64,000 bases of DNA, taken from positions 628,884-692,883 of the forward strand of contig NZ_VRKO01000010.1 in the NCBI RefSeq assembly GCF_012271765.1, read 5' to 3'. The stretch comes from Erwinia rhapontici (GTDB taxonomy: Bacteria; Pseudomonadota; Gammaproteobacteria; Enterobacterales; Enterobacteriaceae). A program made the translations under genes and the position numbers. Below are positions 36,125-46,493 of this stretch, piece by piece. Under the pieces are notes generated by a model. It searched no databases. It was not told where the DNA came from and saw only the letters and a program-made list of their open reading frames with translations. How positions within the stretch are numbered: the first letter of the stretch is position 1; every line of letters begins with the position of its first letter.

Positions 36125-36159
36125 ATCTCTCAGCAGTAGCTATCCAATTGGGGAAAGGT

Positions 36160-37839
36160 ATGTTTAAGCGTATGAAAGTCGTGACCAGCCTGGTGTTGGT
36201 CCTGGTCATTTTTGGTTCATTGCAGTTGATTTCTGGTGGCTTATTTTTCCAGTCTCTGAAAGGGGATAAAGAAAACTTCAGCCTGACACAACAGATTCGC
36301 CGGGAACAGGCCAATCTCACCTCTGCATGGATAGCTCTGGTACAAACACGTAATACACTCAATCGCGCAGCAACGCGCTATTTGCTGGACGATAAAGGGC
36401 AGGGCAGCGGTTCCACCGTCACTGACCTCGTCGCGCTGGCAAAAACGCAGCTGGCAACCGCAGAACAGCAGTTCAGTGAATATAACAAAGAGCTGCCACC
36501 GGATGTGCTCAACCTGCCGCATGTGCAAGGTGTGAACGAGAACTACAAGATCCTGCACGGCGCGTTAGTCGAGCTGATCCAGATGCTGACCAGCGGAGAC
36601 TTTAAAGGTTTCGTTGACCAGCCCACCACCGGTTTCCAGAACGGTTTCGAAAAAGCCTATGACGTCTGGTTAGCCCATACCGACTCAATGCTCGCAGCGG
36701 GTTCGGCACAGAATGAGAGTGCCTATCAGCGCGCTATCTGGGTGTTGCTGGCAATTTTGCTCATCTCTGTGGTGATCATCGCGACCGTCTGGACAGGTAT
36801 TCATCAGATCCTGTTACGTCCGCTGAAATCCAGCATCGACCATATTCGTCATATTGCCAGCGGCGATCTGACGCAGCAAATCGATGTGGAAGGGCGTAAT
36901 GAAATGGCACAACTGGCGATCAGCCTCCAGCATATGCAACAGGAACTGATCAAGACCGTGAGCGTTGTGCGTGATGGCTCAGATGCTATCTACACCGGGG
37001 CCAGCGAAATCGCGGCGGGGAATAATGATCTCTCCTCGCGTACCGAAGAGCAGGCCTCCGCGTTGCAGGAAACCGCGGCCAGTATGGAGCAGTTAACGTC
37101 AACGGTGAAACAGAACGCCGAGAATGCCCGTCAGGCATCGCAACTGGCGCTCAGCGCGTCAGAAACCGCGCAGAAGGGCGGCAAGGTGGTGGATGGTGTG
37201 GTGAAAACCATGAACGACATCGCCGGCAGTTCGAAGAAGATTGCCGACATTATCAGCGTGATTGACGGTATTGCCTTCCAGACCAATATCCTGGCACTGA
37301 ACGCCGCAGTGGAAGCCGCACGCGCCGGTGAACAGGGGCGTGGTTTTGCCGTGGTAGCGGGTGAAGTGCGTAACCTGGCCCAGCGCAGTGCGCAGGCAGC
37401 GAAAGAAATTAAAGGGTTGATTGAGGACTCTGTCGCCCGTGTGGATACCGGCTCTGTGCTGGTAGAAAGCGCCGGGGAAACCATGAATGACATCGTCAGC
37501 GCGGTGACCCGCGTGACCGATATCATGGGGGAGATCGCCTCCGCGAGCGACGAGCAGAGCCGTGGTATTGACCAGGTGGGCACCGCCGTGAACGAAATGG
37601 ACCGTGTCACCCAGCAGAACGCTGCACTGGTAGAACAGTCTGCTTCTGCCGCTGCATCGCTCGAAGATCAGGCAAGTCGTCTGACTCAGGCCGTTGCTGT
37701 GTTCCGAATCCGTAAAGAAAATGTCATCGCGGCCGTTAATAACAACAGGGGCAAGGTTTCTCCTCTGCTGACACCGCCGCCAGCCGCGCGTAAAGCGCTG
37801 CCGCCGGGCAACTCAGACGATAACTGGGAAACCTTTTAA
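36160..37839 (+). CDS. Methyl-accepting chemotaxis protein 3 (Tar/Tsr type)
   Basis: A 559-residue chemoreceptor. The ATG at 36160 follows GGGGAAAGG; an upstream in-frame start at 36115 overlaps the promoter. The sensor keeps [12 protein letters not shown] and a PTTG variant of the PTQG motif ([14 protein letters not shown]), so it is probably an amino-acid receptor with different preference from receptor 2. Membrane helices near 10-30 and 190-212, HAMP, then a signalling hairpin nearly identical to receptors 1 and 2. It ends NWETF. Confidence 0.95.
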   Translation: MFKRMKVVTSLVLVLVIFGSLQLISGGLFFQSLKGDKENFSLTQQIRREQANLTSAWIALVQTRNTLNRAATRYLLDDKGQGSGSTVTDLVALAKTQLATAEQQFSEYNKELPPDVLNLPHVQGVNENYKILHGALVELIQMLTSGDFKGFVDQPTTGFQNGFEKAYDVWLAHTDSMLAAGSAQNESAYQRAIWVLLAILLISVVIIATVWTGIHQILLRPLKSSIDHIRHIASGDLTQQIDVEGRNEMAQLAISLQHMQQELIKTVSVVRDGSDAIYTGASEIAAGNNDLSSRTEEQASALQETAASMEQLTSTVKQNAENARQASQLALSASETAQKGGKVVDGVVKTMNDIAGSSKKIADIISVIDGIAFQTNILALNAAVEAARAGEQGRGFAVVAGEVRNLAQRSAQAAKEIKGLIEDSVARVDTGSVLVESAGETMNDIVSAVTRVTDIMGEIASASDEQSRGIDQVGTAVNEMDRVTQQNAALVEQSASAAASLEDQASRLTQAVAVFRIRKENVIAAVNNNRGKVSPLLTPPPAARKALPPGNSDDNWETF

Positions 37840-37866
37840 GCCGTTTACATGAAGTGATGTGATAAA

Positions 37867-37892
37867 GGGCCAGCCCGTTAAACGGGCGGCCC
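37867..37892 (+). terminator. Hairpin between chemoreceptors 3 and 4
   Basis: GGGCC (37867-37871) pairs with GGCCC (37888-37892), and inside it GCCCG (37873-37877) pairs with CGGGC (37883-37887) over a TTAAA loop. A T-run (37903-37908) lies a little downstream, too far for a strong terminator. No sigma-28 promoter was found before receptor 4, so some read-through must occur. Confidence 0.5.
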
Positions 37893-37945
37893 GATAAAAA
37901 GATTTTTTGTTGCCTGTATCAGGTGACCTTCCCGGGGAGTGTGCA

Positions 37946-39502
37946 ATGTTAAGTCGTTTACGTATTTCTGGCACGATTATCGCTCTGCTCGGACTTTTTT
38001 GCCTGATGCAGATTATTGCCAGTGGGTTGTCCTTCAACTCGTTTCGTCTGGATGCAAACAACATTCATCAGGTCGAGATTAGCGGTGACCAGCGTGATGC
38101 GCTGGGTGAAAGCTGGGCGGCACTGCTCAGTGCCCGGGTGACATTAAGCCGTGCAGGAACGCGTGCAGCACTTAATCTGCCCCGCGAACAGGTCGTCAGC
38201 CTGATGACCAAAGCGCAAAGCGACCTCGATCTGGCCGACAAAGCGTTTAAAACATTCAAAGCCATCCCCGCCGTGACACCGGAAGGGCAGGCGTTAGAAA
38301 AAGAGATTGTTGCCACCTATGACGTTTATTACAGCGAGCTGGCGCAGTTGATCGCTTACCTGCAAAACAATCAATTGCAGGCGTTTCTCGATTCACCCAC
38401 TCAGGGTAAACAGGATAAATTCCAGGTGCAGTACAGCCTCTGGATGAAACATATTGATGCGTTGCGTGACCATGCAGGGGACGCCAGTAAAGGCTTCTAC
38501 TCACAGTCGAAGGTGATTTTCGTGGTCGCGGTCGCGCTGTCACTGCTGGTGACGCTGGCCGGACTGTGGTGGGCGAAGCAGGGGCTGATTGCCCCCCTGG
38601 CCCGCATGCGTAGCCATTTTGAACGTATCGCTTCAGGCGATCTGAACGGAAAAGTGGAGACCGGCGGTAGCAATGAGCTGGGCCAGCTCTTTACCAGCCT
38701 CCAGCATATGCAGCAGGCGCTGGCGTCCACCGTGCGTGATGTACGCGATGGTAGTCGTGCCATGCAGACCGGCATTCAAGAAATTGCGGCCGGAAACGAT
38801 GACCTGTCAGCCCGCACTGAACAGCAGGCGGCATCGCTGGCGCAGACGGCGGCCAGTATGGAACAGCTGACGGCGACGGTCTCGGCTAACGCCGATAACG
38901 CGCGTCAGGCGTCAGATCTTGCCCGTGAAGCCTCAGGCACCGCCCATAAAGGCGGTTCGCTGACGGGCAATGTAGTCACGACGATGAACGCGATTGCGGG
39001 CAGTTCGAAGAAAATCGCTGATATCACCAGCGTGATTGATGGCATCGCTTTCCAGACCAACATCCTGGCCCTGAACGCCGCGGTAGAAGCCGCCCGAGCC
39101 GGGGAACAGGGACGTGGTTTTGCCGTGGTAGCGGGGGAAGTGCGTAACCTGGCTCAACGCAGTGCACAGGCTGCAAAAGAGATTAAGTCCTTGATTGAAG
39201 AGTCGGTAAGCCGGGTCGATCAGGGGGCGAAGCAGGTGGCCTCCGCCGGGGAAACGATGGATGAGATTGTCCAGTCGGTGAACCGGGTCAACGGGATTAT
39301 GGGCGAAATCGCCGCCGCCAGCGATGAGCAGCGACGCGGTATTGAACAGGTTGCACTGGCTGTCAGCCAGATGGACCAGGTGACCCAGCAGAACGCCGCG
39401 CTGGTCGAAGAGGGCGCAGCGGCAACAGGCGCACTGGAATCACAGGCAGAATATCTGACGGCGGCAGTCAGCCGTTTCGCGCTGGATGAGCGTACAGAGT
39501 AA
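37946..39502 (+). CDS. tap: Methyl-accepting chemotaxis protein 4 (Tap orthologue)
   Basis: A 518-residue chemoreceptor resembling E. coli Tap (dipeptide/pyrimidine taxis) in position before cheR and in sequence: [55 protein letters not shown] and the signalling tip. It keeps [12 protein letters not shown] and [10 protein letters not shown] in the sensor. It lacks the C-terminal NWETF pentapeptide, as Tap does, so it depends on the other receptors for efficient methylation. The ATG at 37946 follows GGGGAG; the in-frame start at 37907 lies near the upstream hairpin and adds nothing conserved. Confidence 0.9.
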   Translation: MLSRLRISGTIIALLGLFCLMQIIASGLSFNSFRLDANNIHQVEISGDQRDALGESWAALLSARVTLSRAGTRAALNLPREQVVSLMTKAQSDLDLADKAFKTFKAIPAVTPEGQALEKEIVATYDVYYSELAQLIAYLQNNQLQAFLDSPTQGKQDKFQVQYSLWMKHIDALRDHAGDASKGFYSQSKVIFVVAVALSLLVTLAGLWWAKQGLIAPLARMRSHFERIASGDLNGKVETGGSNELGQLFTSLQHMQQALASTVRDVRDGSRAMQTGIQEIAAGNDDLSARTEQQAASLAQTAASMEQLTATVSANADNARQASDLAREASGTAHKGGSLTGNVVTTMNAIAGSSKKIADITSVIDGIAFQTNILALNAAVEAARAGEQGRGFAVVAGEVRNLAQRSAQAAKEIKSLIEESVSRVDQGAKQVASAGETMDEIVQSVNRVNGIMGEIAAASDEQRRGIEQVALAVSQMDQVTQQNAALVEEGAAATGALESQAEYLTAAVSRFALDERTE

Positions 39503-39582
39503 AGAGCGATCCTCAGGCCTTCAGGCTGGCGGGAACGAGACACCCTATTAATATCTTTATCCGCGCTTTGCAGGATGGCTAC

Positions 39583-40455
39583 ATGAAGAAATCGACGTTG
39601 TTAGCTCCACCGGAAAACGCAACGCTGCTGTCGCAGATGGTACAGCGCTTGCCGTTATCCGATACGCATTTTAAGCGTATCAGTCAGCTGATTTATCAGC
39701 GAGCTGGCATAGTGCTCGCCGATCATAAGCGGGAAATGGTTTATAACCGCCTGGTCCGCAGGCTGCGCACGCTGAATATCGATGATTTTGGTCGTTATAT
39801 GGCGTTGCTGGAAAATGATCCTAACAGCGCTGAATGGCAGGCGTTTGTGAATGCCCTGACCACTAACCTGACCGCCTTTTTCCGCGAGGCGCATCACTTT
39901 CCGATCCTGGCAGAGCATGCGAAACGCCGTACTGGCAATTACAGCGTATGGTGTGCGGCCGCCTCGACAGGGGAAGAGCCTTACTCAATCGCCATGACGC
40001 TGGCCGAAACGCTGGGTACCGGTCCGGGTAAATTCCAGATCCACGCCAGCGACATTGATACGCAGGTGCTGGAAAAAGCGCTGGCGGGTGTGTACCGCCA
40101 GGAAGAGCTGCGTACGCTTTCGCCTCAGCAGCTGCAACGCTATTTCCTGCGTGGCACCGGTCCTCATGAGGGCATGGTGCGTGCGCGCCCGGAGCTGGCC
40201 AATATGGTCACCTTTGCCCAGCTTAATCTGCTGGCCAACGACTGGGCGTTACCGGGACAGTTTGATGTGATTTTTTGCCGTAACGTGATGATCTACTTCG
40301 ATAAAGAAACGCAGGAGAAGATTTTACGACGCTTTGTTCCGTTACTGAAACCTGGCGGCTTACTGTTTGCCGGTCACTCAGAAAACTTCAGCCAGATTAG
40401 CAAAGAATTTTATCTGCGTGGCCAGACGGTCTATGGACTGACTAAGGAAAGATAA
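39583..40455 (+). CDS. cheR: Chemoreceptor methyltransferase CheR
   Basis: A 290-residue SAM-dependent enzyme that methylates receptor glutamates. Signatures are [28 protein letters not shown] (N-terminal helical domain), [33 protein letters not shown] (SAM site) and [18 protein letters not shown] chose the ATG at 39583, eight bases after AGGA; a TTG five codons upstream is less likely. It shares one base with cheB (TAATG). Confidence 0.96.
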   Translation: MKKSTLLAPPENATLLSQMVQRLPLSDTHFKRISQLIYQRAGIVLADHKREMVYNRLVRRLRTLNIDDFGRYMALLENDPNSAEWQAFVNALTTNLTAFFREAHHFPILAEHAKRRTGNYSVWCAAASTGEEPYSIAMTLAETLGTGPGKFQIHASDIDTQVLEKALAGVYRQEELRTLSPQQLQRYFLRGTGPHEGMVRARPELANMVTFAQLNLLANDWALPGQFDVIFCRNVMIYFDKETQEKILRRFVPLLKPGGLLFAGHSENFSQISKEFYLRGQTVYGLTKER

Positions 40456-41504
40456 TGAGTAAAATCAGAGTTTTATGCGTTGATGATTCAGCGTTAATGC
40501 GCCAGTTGATGACCGAAATTATCAACAGTCATTCCGATATGGAGATGGTGGCCTCGGCGCCGGACCCATTGGTCGCGCGGGATTTAATTAAACAGTTTAA
40601 CCCGGATGTGTTGACGCTGGATGTCGAGATGCCGCGCATGGATGGCCTCGATTTTCTGGAAAAGCTGATGCGTCTGCGCCCGATGCCGGTGGTGATGGTT
40701 TCCTCACTGACCGGGAAAGGCTCTGAAATTACGCTACGGGCGCTGGAACTGGGGGCTGTCGACTTTGTGACTAAACCCTCGTTGGGTATTCGCGAAGGGA
40801 TGCTGGCCTACAGTCAGATGATTGCTGACAAGGTACGCGCCGCTTCCCGTGCTCGTCTGCATACGCGTGGGCCACAGCCGGCCCCGGTGATGCTGAAAGC
40901 CGGACCGTTGCTGAGCAGTGAAAAACTGATTGCCATTGGTGCCTCTACCGGCGGAACCGAAGCGATTCGACATGTGCTGCAACCGTTGCCGGCGACCAGC
41001 CCGGCGCTGTTGATTACGCAGCATATGCCACCGGGATTCACCAAATCGTTTGCCGAACGTCTGAACAAGCTGTGCCAGATTACGGTGAAAGAAGCGGAAG
41101 ACGGTGAGCGCATCCTGCCCGGACATGCTTACATCGCACCGGGAGCGATGCATATGGAACTGACGCGCAGCGGCGCGAACTATCAGGTCAAACTGAATGA
41201 TGGACCGCCGGTTAATCGTCACAAACCGTCGGTCGATGTGTTGTTTAACTCAGTGGCGCAGTTTGCCGGTCGTAACGCCGTCGGCGTTATCCTGACCGGC
41301 ATGGGTAACGATGGTGCTGCCGGACTGCTGGCGATGAATAAAGCCGGTGCCTGGACCATTGCCCAGAACGAAGCGAGCTGTGTCGTATTTGGCATGCCAC
41401 GAGAGGCTATTGCCCTCGGGGGAGCCAGTGAGGTGGTGGATCTTCACCAAATCAGCCAGCACATGCTGGCAAAAATTAGCGCCGGACAGGCGTTGCGTAT
41501 CTAA
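40455..41504 (+). CDS. cheB: Chemotaxis methylesterase/deamidase CheB
   Basis: A 349-residue response regulator. The receiver domain has CVDDSALMR and the phosphorylated aspartate in [12 protein letters not shown]. The C-terminal methylesterase has the catalytic triad in [11 protein letters not shown] (Ser), TQHMPPGF (His) and [11 protein letters not shown] (Asp). Full length compared with E. coli CheB (349). Coupled to cheR by a one-base overlap. Confidence 0.97.
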   Translation: MSKIRVLCVDDSALMRQLMTEIINSHSDMEMVASAPDPLVARDLIKQFNPDVLTLDVEMPRMDGLDFLEKLMRLRPMPVVMVSSLTGKGSEITLRALELGAVDFVTKPSLGIREGMLAYSQMIADKVRAASRARLHTRGPQPAPVMLKAGPLLSSEKLIAIGASTGGTEAIRHVLQPLPATSPALLITQHMPPGFTKSFAERLNKLCQITVKEAEDGERILPGHAYIAPGAMHMELTRSGANYQVKLNDGPPVNRHKPSVDVLFNSVAQFAGRNAVGVILTGMGNDGAAGLLAMNKAGAWTIAQNEASCVVFGMPREAIALGGASEVVDLHQISQHMLAKISAGQALRI

Positions 41505-41540
41505 CGCGGTCCTCGCGGGCTACACATTACGGGAGTAAGT

Positions 41541-41930
41541 ATGGTAGATAAAAATATGCGGTTTCTGGTGGTCGACGACTTCAACACAATGCGTCGTATC
41601 GTCCGTAACCTGCTGAAAGAGTTGGGTTTCAACAACGTTGAAGAAGCAGAGGATGGTGTGGACGCGCTGAACAAGCTGCGTGCAGGCGGTTTCGACTTCG
41701 TGGTGTCTGACTGGAACATGCCGAATATGGATGGTTTGCAACTGTTGCAAACCATCCGTGCAGACGGTGCGCTGAGTAAGTTACCCGTACTGATGGTGAC
41801 GGCAGAAGCCAAGAAAGAGAACATTATTGCGGCTGCGCAGGCGGGTGCCAGCGGCTATGTGGTTAAACCATTCACAGCGGCTACCCTGGAAGAGAAGTTA
41901 GGTAAGATCTTCGAAAAACTGGGTATGTAA
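41541..41930 (+). CDS. cheY: Chemotaxis response regulator CheY
   Basis: A 129-residue single receiver domain that binds FliM and reverses the motor. The acidic pocket (Asp12, Asp13), phosphorylation site Asp57 ([12 protein letters not shown]), Thr87 and Lys109 are all present. Almost identical to E. coli CheY. It lies 36 bp after cheB and 9 bp before cheZ. Confidence 0.98.
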   Translation: MVDKNMRFLVVDDFNTMRRIVRNLLKELGFNNVEEAEDGVDALNKLRAGGFDFVVSDWNMPNMDGLQLLQTIRADGALSKLPVLMVTAEAKKENIIAAAQAGASGYVVKPFTAATLEEKLGKIFEKLGM

Positions 41931-41939
41931 GGAGCTGAG

Positions 41940-42584
41940 ATGAACGCTATTCCGAAACCAAATGTTGATGCAGCTTCAGCGCAGGACATTATCTCTAAAA
42001 TTGGTTCACTGACGCGCATGCTGCGCGACAGTCTGCGTGAGTTAGGTCTTGATCAGGCCATCGCAGAAGCGGCAGAGGCGATCCCAGATGCCCGCGATCG
42101 CCTTGATTATGTGATTCAAATGACCGGCCAGGCGGCAGAACGTGCCTTAAACTGCGTCGAGGCTGCACAGCCTCGTCAGACAGTGATGGAGAATGGGGCG
42201 AAGGCGTTGAAAGTTCGCTGGGACGAATGGTTCGAGAATCCTATCGAACTGTCAGATGCCCGCTCTCTGGTTTCGGATACGCGTGGTTATCTCGACGCGG
42301 TACCGGAACATACTGGCTTCACCAATGCTCAGCTGATGGAAATCATGATGGCTCAGGATTTCCAGGACCTGACCGGGCAGGTGATTAAACGTATGATGGA
42401 TGTGATCCAGGAAATTGAGCGACAGCTGTTGTCGGTCCTCATGGAAAACATTCCAGACCAGAGCATGCGTGTGAAGAAAGATGCTGACAGCCTGTTGAAC
42501 GGCCCGCAGATTAATGCGGCGGCCCCCAATGTGGTGGCAAGCCAGGATCAGGTTGACGATCTGTTGGACAGCCTCGGCTTCTGA
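41940..42584 (+). CDS. cheZ: CheY-P phosphatase CheZ
   Basis: A 214-residue long-helix dimeric phosphatase. The active region [18 protein letters not shown] contains the catalytic glutamine. The C-terminal CheY-binding helix ([14 protein letters not shown]) is intact. AAGGAG precedes the start in the short gap after cheY. A terminator follows. Confidence 0.97.
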   Translation: MNAIPKPNVDAASAQDIISKIGSLTRMLRDSLRELGLDQAIAEAAEAIPDARDRLDYVIQMTGQAAERALNCVEAAQPRQTVMENGAKALKVRWDEWFENPIELSDARSLVSDTRGYLDAVPEHTGFTNAQLMEIMMAQDFQDLTGQVIKRMMDVIQEIERQLLSVLMENIPDQSMRVKKDADSLLNGPQINAAAPNVVASQDQVDDLLDSLGF

Positions 42585-42587
42585 TAA

Positions 42588-42612
42588 CAGGGGCAGAGCC
42601 TTTCTGCCCCTG
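42588..42612 (+). terminator. Terminator after cheZ
   Basis: CAGGGGCAG (42588-42596) pairs perfectly with CTGCCCCTG (42604-42612) around a 7-nt loop, followed by CTTTAAAA. It closes the cheRBYZ unit before flhB. Confidence 0.75.
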
Positions 42613-42760
42613 CTTTAAAACGGTGTCCCGCCATCCTGTGCGGGCACTGTCTTTTCTCCATTCCGTAAATAACCCCCTATTTACACGTTTACTCGTGGCA
42701 TTACCCCTGCGCGAATTTGGCATTCTACCCTCAGTCATTCCGTATTGAAGGTTTGCTACC

Positions 42761-43912
42761 GTGTCTCAGGATAGCGATGAGGAAAAAACAGAGTCCCCCA
42801 CGGCCCATCGACTTGAAAAAGCACGAGAAGAAGGGCAAATCCCGCGTTCGCGCGAACTGACGTCTATTTTGATGCTGGTGACTGGCCTGAGTATTTTATG
42901 GGCGGGTGGTGAATGGATGGGACGCAAGCTGGGTGCACTGGTCGCGGATGGGCTGGTCTTCAATCATTCCGTGGTCAGTGATACCAGTCAGATGCTGCGT
43001 CAGATCAGCGATCTGCTGATGCAGGCGGTGATGGCTATTCTGCCGATGATGTTTGGTCTGGTGGTGATGGCGATTGCGGCACCGATGTTGCTGGGTGGCC
43101 TGGTCATCAGCGGGAAAGCCATCAAGTTTGACGTCGGCAAAATGAACCCGATTAAAGGGTTGGGAAAGATGATTTCTGCCCAGTCAGCCGCTGAACTGTT
43201 GAAAGCCGTGCTGAAAGCGGTGCTGGTTGGCGTGGTCGCCTGGATATATATCCATAACCACTGGGCTGAGATGCTGCATTTGATCAGCGAATCACCCGTG
43301 ACAGCCCTGGCGGGCTCGCTGAATATGATTGCCATGTGCAGCATCCTCATTGTATTGGGGTTGTCGCCGATGGTGGGCTTTGACGTCTTCTTCCAGCTCT
43401 TCAGCTATTTTAAAAATTTACGCATGTCGCGTCAGGATATTACCGACGAACATAAGCAGCAGGAGGGTGACCCGCATGTTAAAGGGCGCATCCGCCAGCA
43501 AATGCGCGCCGCCGCACGCCGCCGCATGATGTCTGATGTTCCGAAGGCTGACGTGATTGTGACCAACCCGACCCACTATGCGGTCGCGTTGCAGTACGAC
43601 GAGAAAAAAATGAGTGCACCGAAAGTGCTGGCAAAAGGCGCAGGGGAGATTGCCCTGCGTATTCGTGAAATGGGGAAAGAGCACCGTATCCCGATTTTAG
43701 AAGCGCCACCGCTGGCACGTGCGCTCTATCGCCACAGTGAAATTGGTCAGCATATTCCCGGGACATTGTACGCAGCGGTTGCTGAAGTGCTGGCCTGGGT
43801 CTGGCAACTCCGCCGCTGGAAAGTGGAAGGGGGGCTGATCCCGAAGAGACCTGTTAAATTGCCAGTGCCGGACGCGCTGGACTTTGCTGGAGAACAAAAA
43901 TCTGATGGCTAA
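42761..43912 (+). CDS. flhB: Flagellar export switch protein FlhB
   Basis: A 383-residue inner-membrane component of the flagellar type III export gate. Four membrane segments lie in residues 30-210. The autocleavage site is VTNPTHYAVAL, with processing between Asn and Pro that switches export from rod/hook to filament substrates. The GTG at 42761, preceded by GAAGG, reproduces the family N-terminus (MSQDSDEEKTESPTAHRLEKAREEG). The 3' end overlaps flhA by 8 bp. Confidence 0.96.
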   Translation: MSQDSDEEKTESPTAHRLEKAREEGQIPRSRELTSILMLVTGLSILWAGGEWMGRKLGALVADGLVFNHSVVSDTSQMLRQISDLLMQAVMAILPMMFGLVVMAIAAPMLLGGLVISGKAIKFDVGKMNPIKGLGKMISAQSAAELLKAVLKAVLVGVVAWIYIHNHWAEMLHLISESPVTALAGSLNMIAMCSILIVLGLSPMVGFDVFFQLFSYFKNLRMSRQDITDEHKQQEGDPHVKGRIRQQMRAAARRRMMSDVPKADVIVTNPTHYAVALQYDEKKMSAPKVLAKGAGEIALRIREMGKEHRIPILEAPPLARALYRHSEIGQHIPGTLYAAVAEVLAWVWQLRRWKVEGGLIPKRPVKLPVPDALDFAGEQKSDG

Positions 43913-45995
43913 TCTGGCCGCTAAACTGCGCTTACCGGGCAACATGAAAGATACACAGTGGAAAGTCCTTGCCGGACCGATACTGATCTTGCTGATCCTG
44001 TCGATGATGGTGCTGCCGTTACCACCGTTTATCCTCGATCTGTTGTTTACCTTTAACATTGCCCTGTCGATTATGGTGCTGTTGGTGGCGATGTTTACCC
44101 AGCGCACGCTGGATTTCGCCGCCTTCCCGACCATTCTGCTGTTCTCCACATTACTACGTCTGGCTCTGAACGTGGCCTCGACGCGTGTTATTTTGATGGA
44201 CGGCCATACCGGTGCGGCTGCTGCGGGTCAGGTTGTTGAAGCCTTTGGCCACTTCCTCGTTGGTGGTAACTTCGCCATCGGTATCGTGGTGTTTGTCATC
44301 CTCGTGATTATCAACTTTATGGTTATCACCAAGGGTGCCGGGCGTATTGCGGAAGTGGGGGCGCGCTTTGTCCTCGACGGGATGCCGGGTAAACAGATGG
44401 CGATCGATGCCGACCTGAATGCCGGGCTGATTGGTGAAGAGGAAGCGAAAAAACGCCGTTCTGATGTGACCCAGGAAGCCGACTTCTACGGGTCAATGGA
44501 CGGTGCCAGTAAGTTTGTTCGTGGTGATGCCGTCGCCGGTATCATGATCATGATTATCAACGTGATCGGCGGCCTGCTGGTGGGGATTCTCCAGCACGGT
44601 ATGGATGCCGGTCATGCAGCCGAAACCTATACGCTGCTGACCATCGGTGACGGTCTGGTTGCTCAGATCCCCGCGTTGGTGATCTCCACCGCGGCGGGTG
44701 TTATCGTCACCCGCGTCGGCACCGATCAGGACGTCGGCGAGCAGATGGTCAGCCAGCTGTTTAATAACCCGCGCGTGATGATGCTGAGTGCCGGTGTTCT
44801 CGGCCTGCTGGGCCTGGTACCGGGCATGCCCAATCTGGTGTTCCTGCTGTTTACTGCTGCGCTGCTAGGCCTGGCCTGGTGGATACGCGGTAAAGAGATG
44901 AAGCCGAAAAGCGCTGCGGCCCCGCAGATGTCCATGACCAAACAGCCGGAAAGTGCGGCCAGCGTCGAAGCCACCTGGGGTGATGTGCAGCTGGAAGATT
45001 CGCTGGGGATGGAAGTGGGCTATCGCCTGATCCCAATGGTGGACAGTGCACAGGATGGCGAGTTGCTCGGCCGCATCCGCAGTATCCGTAAGAAATTCGC
45101 CCAGGAAATGGGCTTCCTGCCACCGGTGGTTCATATTCGTGACAACATGGATCTGACCCCGGCACGCTACCGTATTCTGATGAAAGGGGTAGAGATCGGC
45201 AGTGGTGATGCTTATCCGGGCCGCTGGATGGCGATCAACCCGGGGACGGCAGCGGGTTCGCTGCCGGGTGAAGTGACCGTTGACCCGGCCTTCGGGCTGG
45301 AAGCGATCTGGATTGACAGTGCGCTGAAAGAGCAGGCGCAGATTCAGGGCTTCACCGTGGTGGAAGCCAGTACCGTGGTGGCCACCCACCTTAACCATCT
45401 GATTGGTCAGTACGCCAGTGAGTTGTTCGGTCGCCAGGAAGCGCAGCAGTTGCTGGATCGCGTGACCCAGGAGATGCCGAAGCTCACTGAAGATCTGATC
45501 CCTGGCGTGATTACCTTGACCACCCTGCATAAAGTGTTGCAGAACCTGCTGGCTGAACGTGTCTCTATCCGCGATATGCGGACGATTATTGAGACGCTGG
45601 CGGAGCATGCGGCGGTGCAGACCGATCCGCAGGAGCTGACCTCAGTGGTCCGTGTGGCGTTAGGCCGTGCCATTACGCAGCAATGGTTCCCGGGCAATGG
45701 CGAAGTGCAGGTTATCGGGCTGGATACCACGCTGGAACGTCTGCTGTTGCAGGCCTTGCAGGGCGGTGGCGGTCTGGAGCCGGGTCTGGCTGACCGTCTG
45801 CTGGCGCAGGCGCAGACGGCATTGCAGCATCAGGAAGGGTTGGGTGCACCGCCGGTGCTGCTGGTGAACCATCCGCTGCGTGCACTGCTGGCGCGCTTCC
45901 TGCGTCGTTCGCTGCCGCAGCTGATGGTGATTTCCAATATGGAACTGACGGACAACCGCAATATTCGTATGACGTCAACGATTGGTGGCCATTGA
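43905..45995 (+). CDS. flhA: Flagellar export gate protein FlhA
   Basis: A 696-residue export-gate subunit. Eight membrane segments lie in roughly residues 20-330, with the conserved cytoplasmic loop ITKGAGRIAEVGARFVLDGMPGKQMAIDAD. The C-terminal chaperone-docking ring begins near residue 350 (DVQLEDSLGMEVGYRLIPMVD). I chose the ATG at 43905 (MANLAAKLRLPGN) to match E. coli FlhA; an upstream in-frame codon at 43884 lies inside flhB. The stop overlaps the flhE start (TGATG). Confidence 0.97.
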   Translation: MANLAAKLRLPGNMKDTQWKVLAGPILILLILSMMVLPLPPFILDLLFTFNIALSIMVLLVAMFTQRTLDFAAFPTILLFSTLLRLALNVASTRVILMDGHTGAAAAGQVVEAFGHFLVGGNFAIGIVVFVILVIINFMVITKGAGRIAEVGARFVLDGMPGKQMAIDADLNAGLIGEEEAKKRRSDVTQEADFYGSMDGASKFVRGDAVAGIMIMIINVIGGLLVGILQHGMDAGHAAETYTLLTIGDGLVAQIPALVISTAAGVIVTRVGTDQDVGEQMVSQLFNNPRVMMLSAGVLGLLGLVPGMPNLVFLLFTAALLGLAWWIRGKEMKPKSAAAPQMSMTKQPESAASVEATWGDVQLEDSLGMEVGYRLIPMVDSAQDGELLGRIRSIRKKFAQEMGFLPPVVHIRDNMDLTPARYRILMKGVEIGSGDAYPGRWMAINPGTAAGSLPGEVTVDPAFGLEAIWIDSALKEQAQIQGFTVVEASTVVATHLNHLIGQYASELFGRQEAQQLLDRVTQEMPKLTEDLIPGVITLTTLHKVLQNLLAERVSIRDMRTIIETLAEHAAVQTDPQELTSVVRVALGRAITQQWFPGNGEVQVIGLDTTLERLLLQALQGGGGLEPGLADRLLAQAQTALQHQEGLGAPPVLLVNHPLRALLARFLRRSLPQLMVISNMELTDNRNIRMTSTIGGH

Positions 45996-46387
45996 TGAAA
46001 GTGATGCTGTGGTTGCTGCTGACGTTGCCCGGCCTGTCGATGGCGGCTGAGGGCGGCTGGCATGCCAGCGCCACAGGTCCGTCACTCTCTAATCGTGGTG
46101 TGCAGGCGTCATCACGCCCGCTCACGCCACCAGAACCGGTGACCGGCGTCATGAGTACGGTAATATGGCGCTATACGCTGACGGCTCCCGCACCCGCCGG
46201 GCTGCAGGTTCGTCTGTGTTCAGAAAGTCGTTGCGTGCCTGTGGAAGGGGGCAGCGGCAGTACTCAGGGCCTGACCAATGTGGCCGCCGGAGAGACATTA
46301 CGCTTTATTTATCAGGTTGAAGGTAAAGGGCGGGTGTTTCCGGTGCTGCATGTGCTGAGTAATGAAGTGATGGTGAATTACCAGTAA
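45995..46387 (+). CDS. flhE: Flagellar protein FlhE
   Basis: A 130-residue periplasmic protein with a signal peptide (MKVMLWLLLTLPGLSMA, cleavage near MAAEG). The cysteine pair in VRLCSESRCVPVEG and the ending LHVLSNEVMVNYQ match enterobacterial FlhE, proposed to gate proton leak through the export apparatus. The ATG overlaps the flhA stop by one base. Last gene of flhBAE. Confidence 0.93.
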   Translation: MKVMLWLLLTLPGLSMAAEGGWHASATGPSLSNRGVQASSRPLTPPEPVTGVMSTVIWRYTLTAPAPAGLQVRLCSESRCVPVEGGSGSTQGLTNVAAGETLRFIYQVEGKGRVFPVLHVLSNEVMVNYQ

Positions 46388-46400
46388 TCATCAGAGCAGA

Positions 46401-46485
46401 AGGGGCGGGCATGCCCGACCCCTACGAGGATTTATGTCGGGGCCAGGCTCCACCGATCCCCGTAGGGGCGAGGCACGCCTCGCCC
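46401..46485. repeat. Inverted pair of GTAG-headed REP-like elements
   Basis: The first stem, 46401-46423 (AGGGGCGGGCATGCCCGACC and three more bases), is followed by CTAC, so its GTAG head is on the minus strand. The second, 46462-46485 (GTAGGGGCGAGGCACGCC, then TCGCCC), has its head on the plus strand. This BIME-like pair lies between the convergent flhE and argS genes, where it could also end both transcripts. Confidence 0.75.
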
Positions 46486-46493
46486 GAAAAGAC

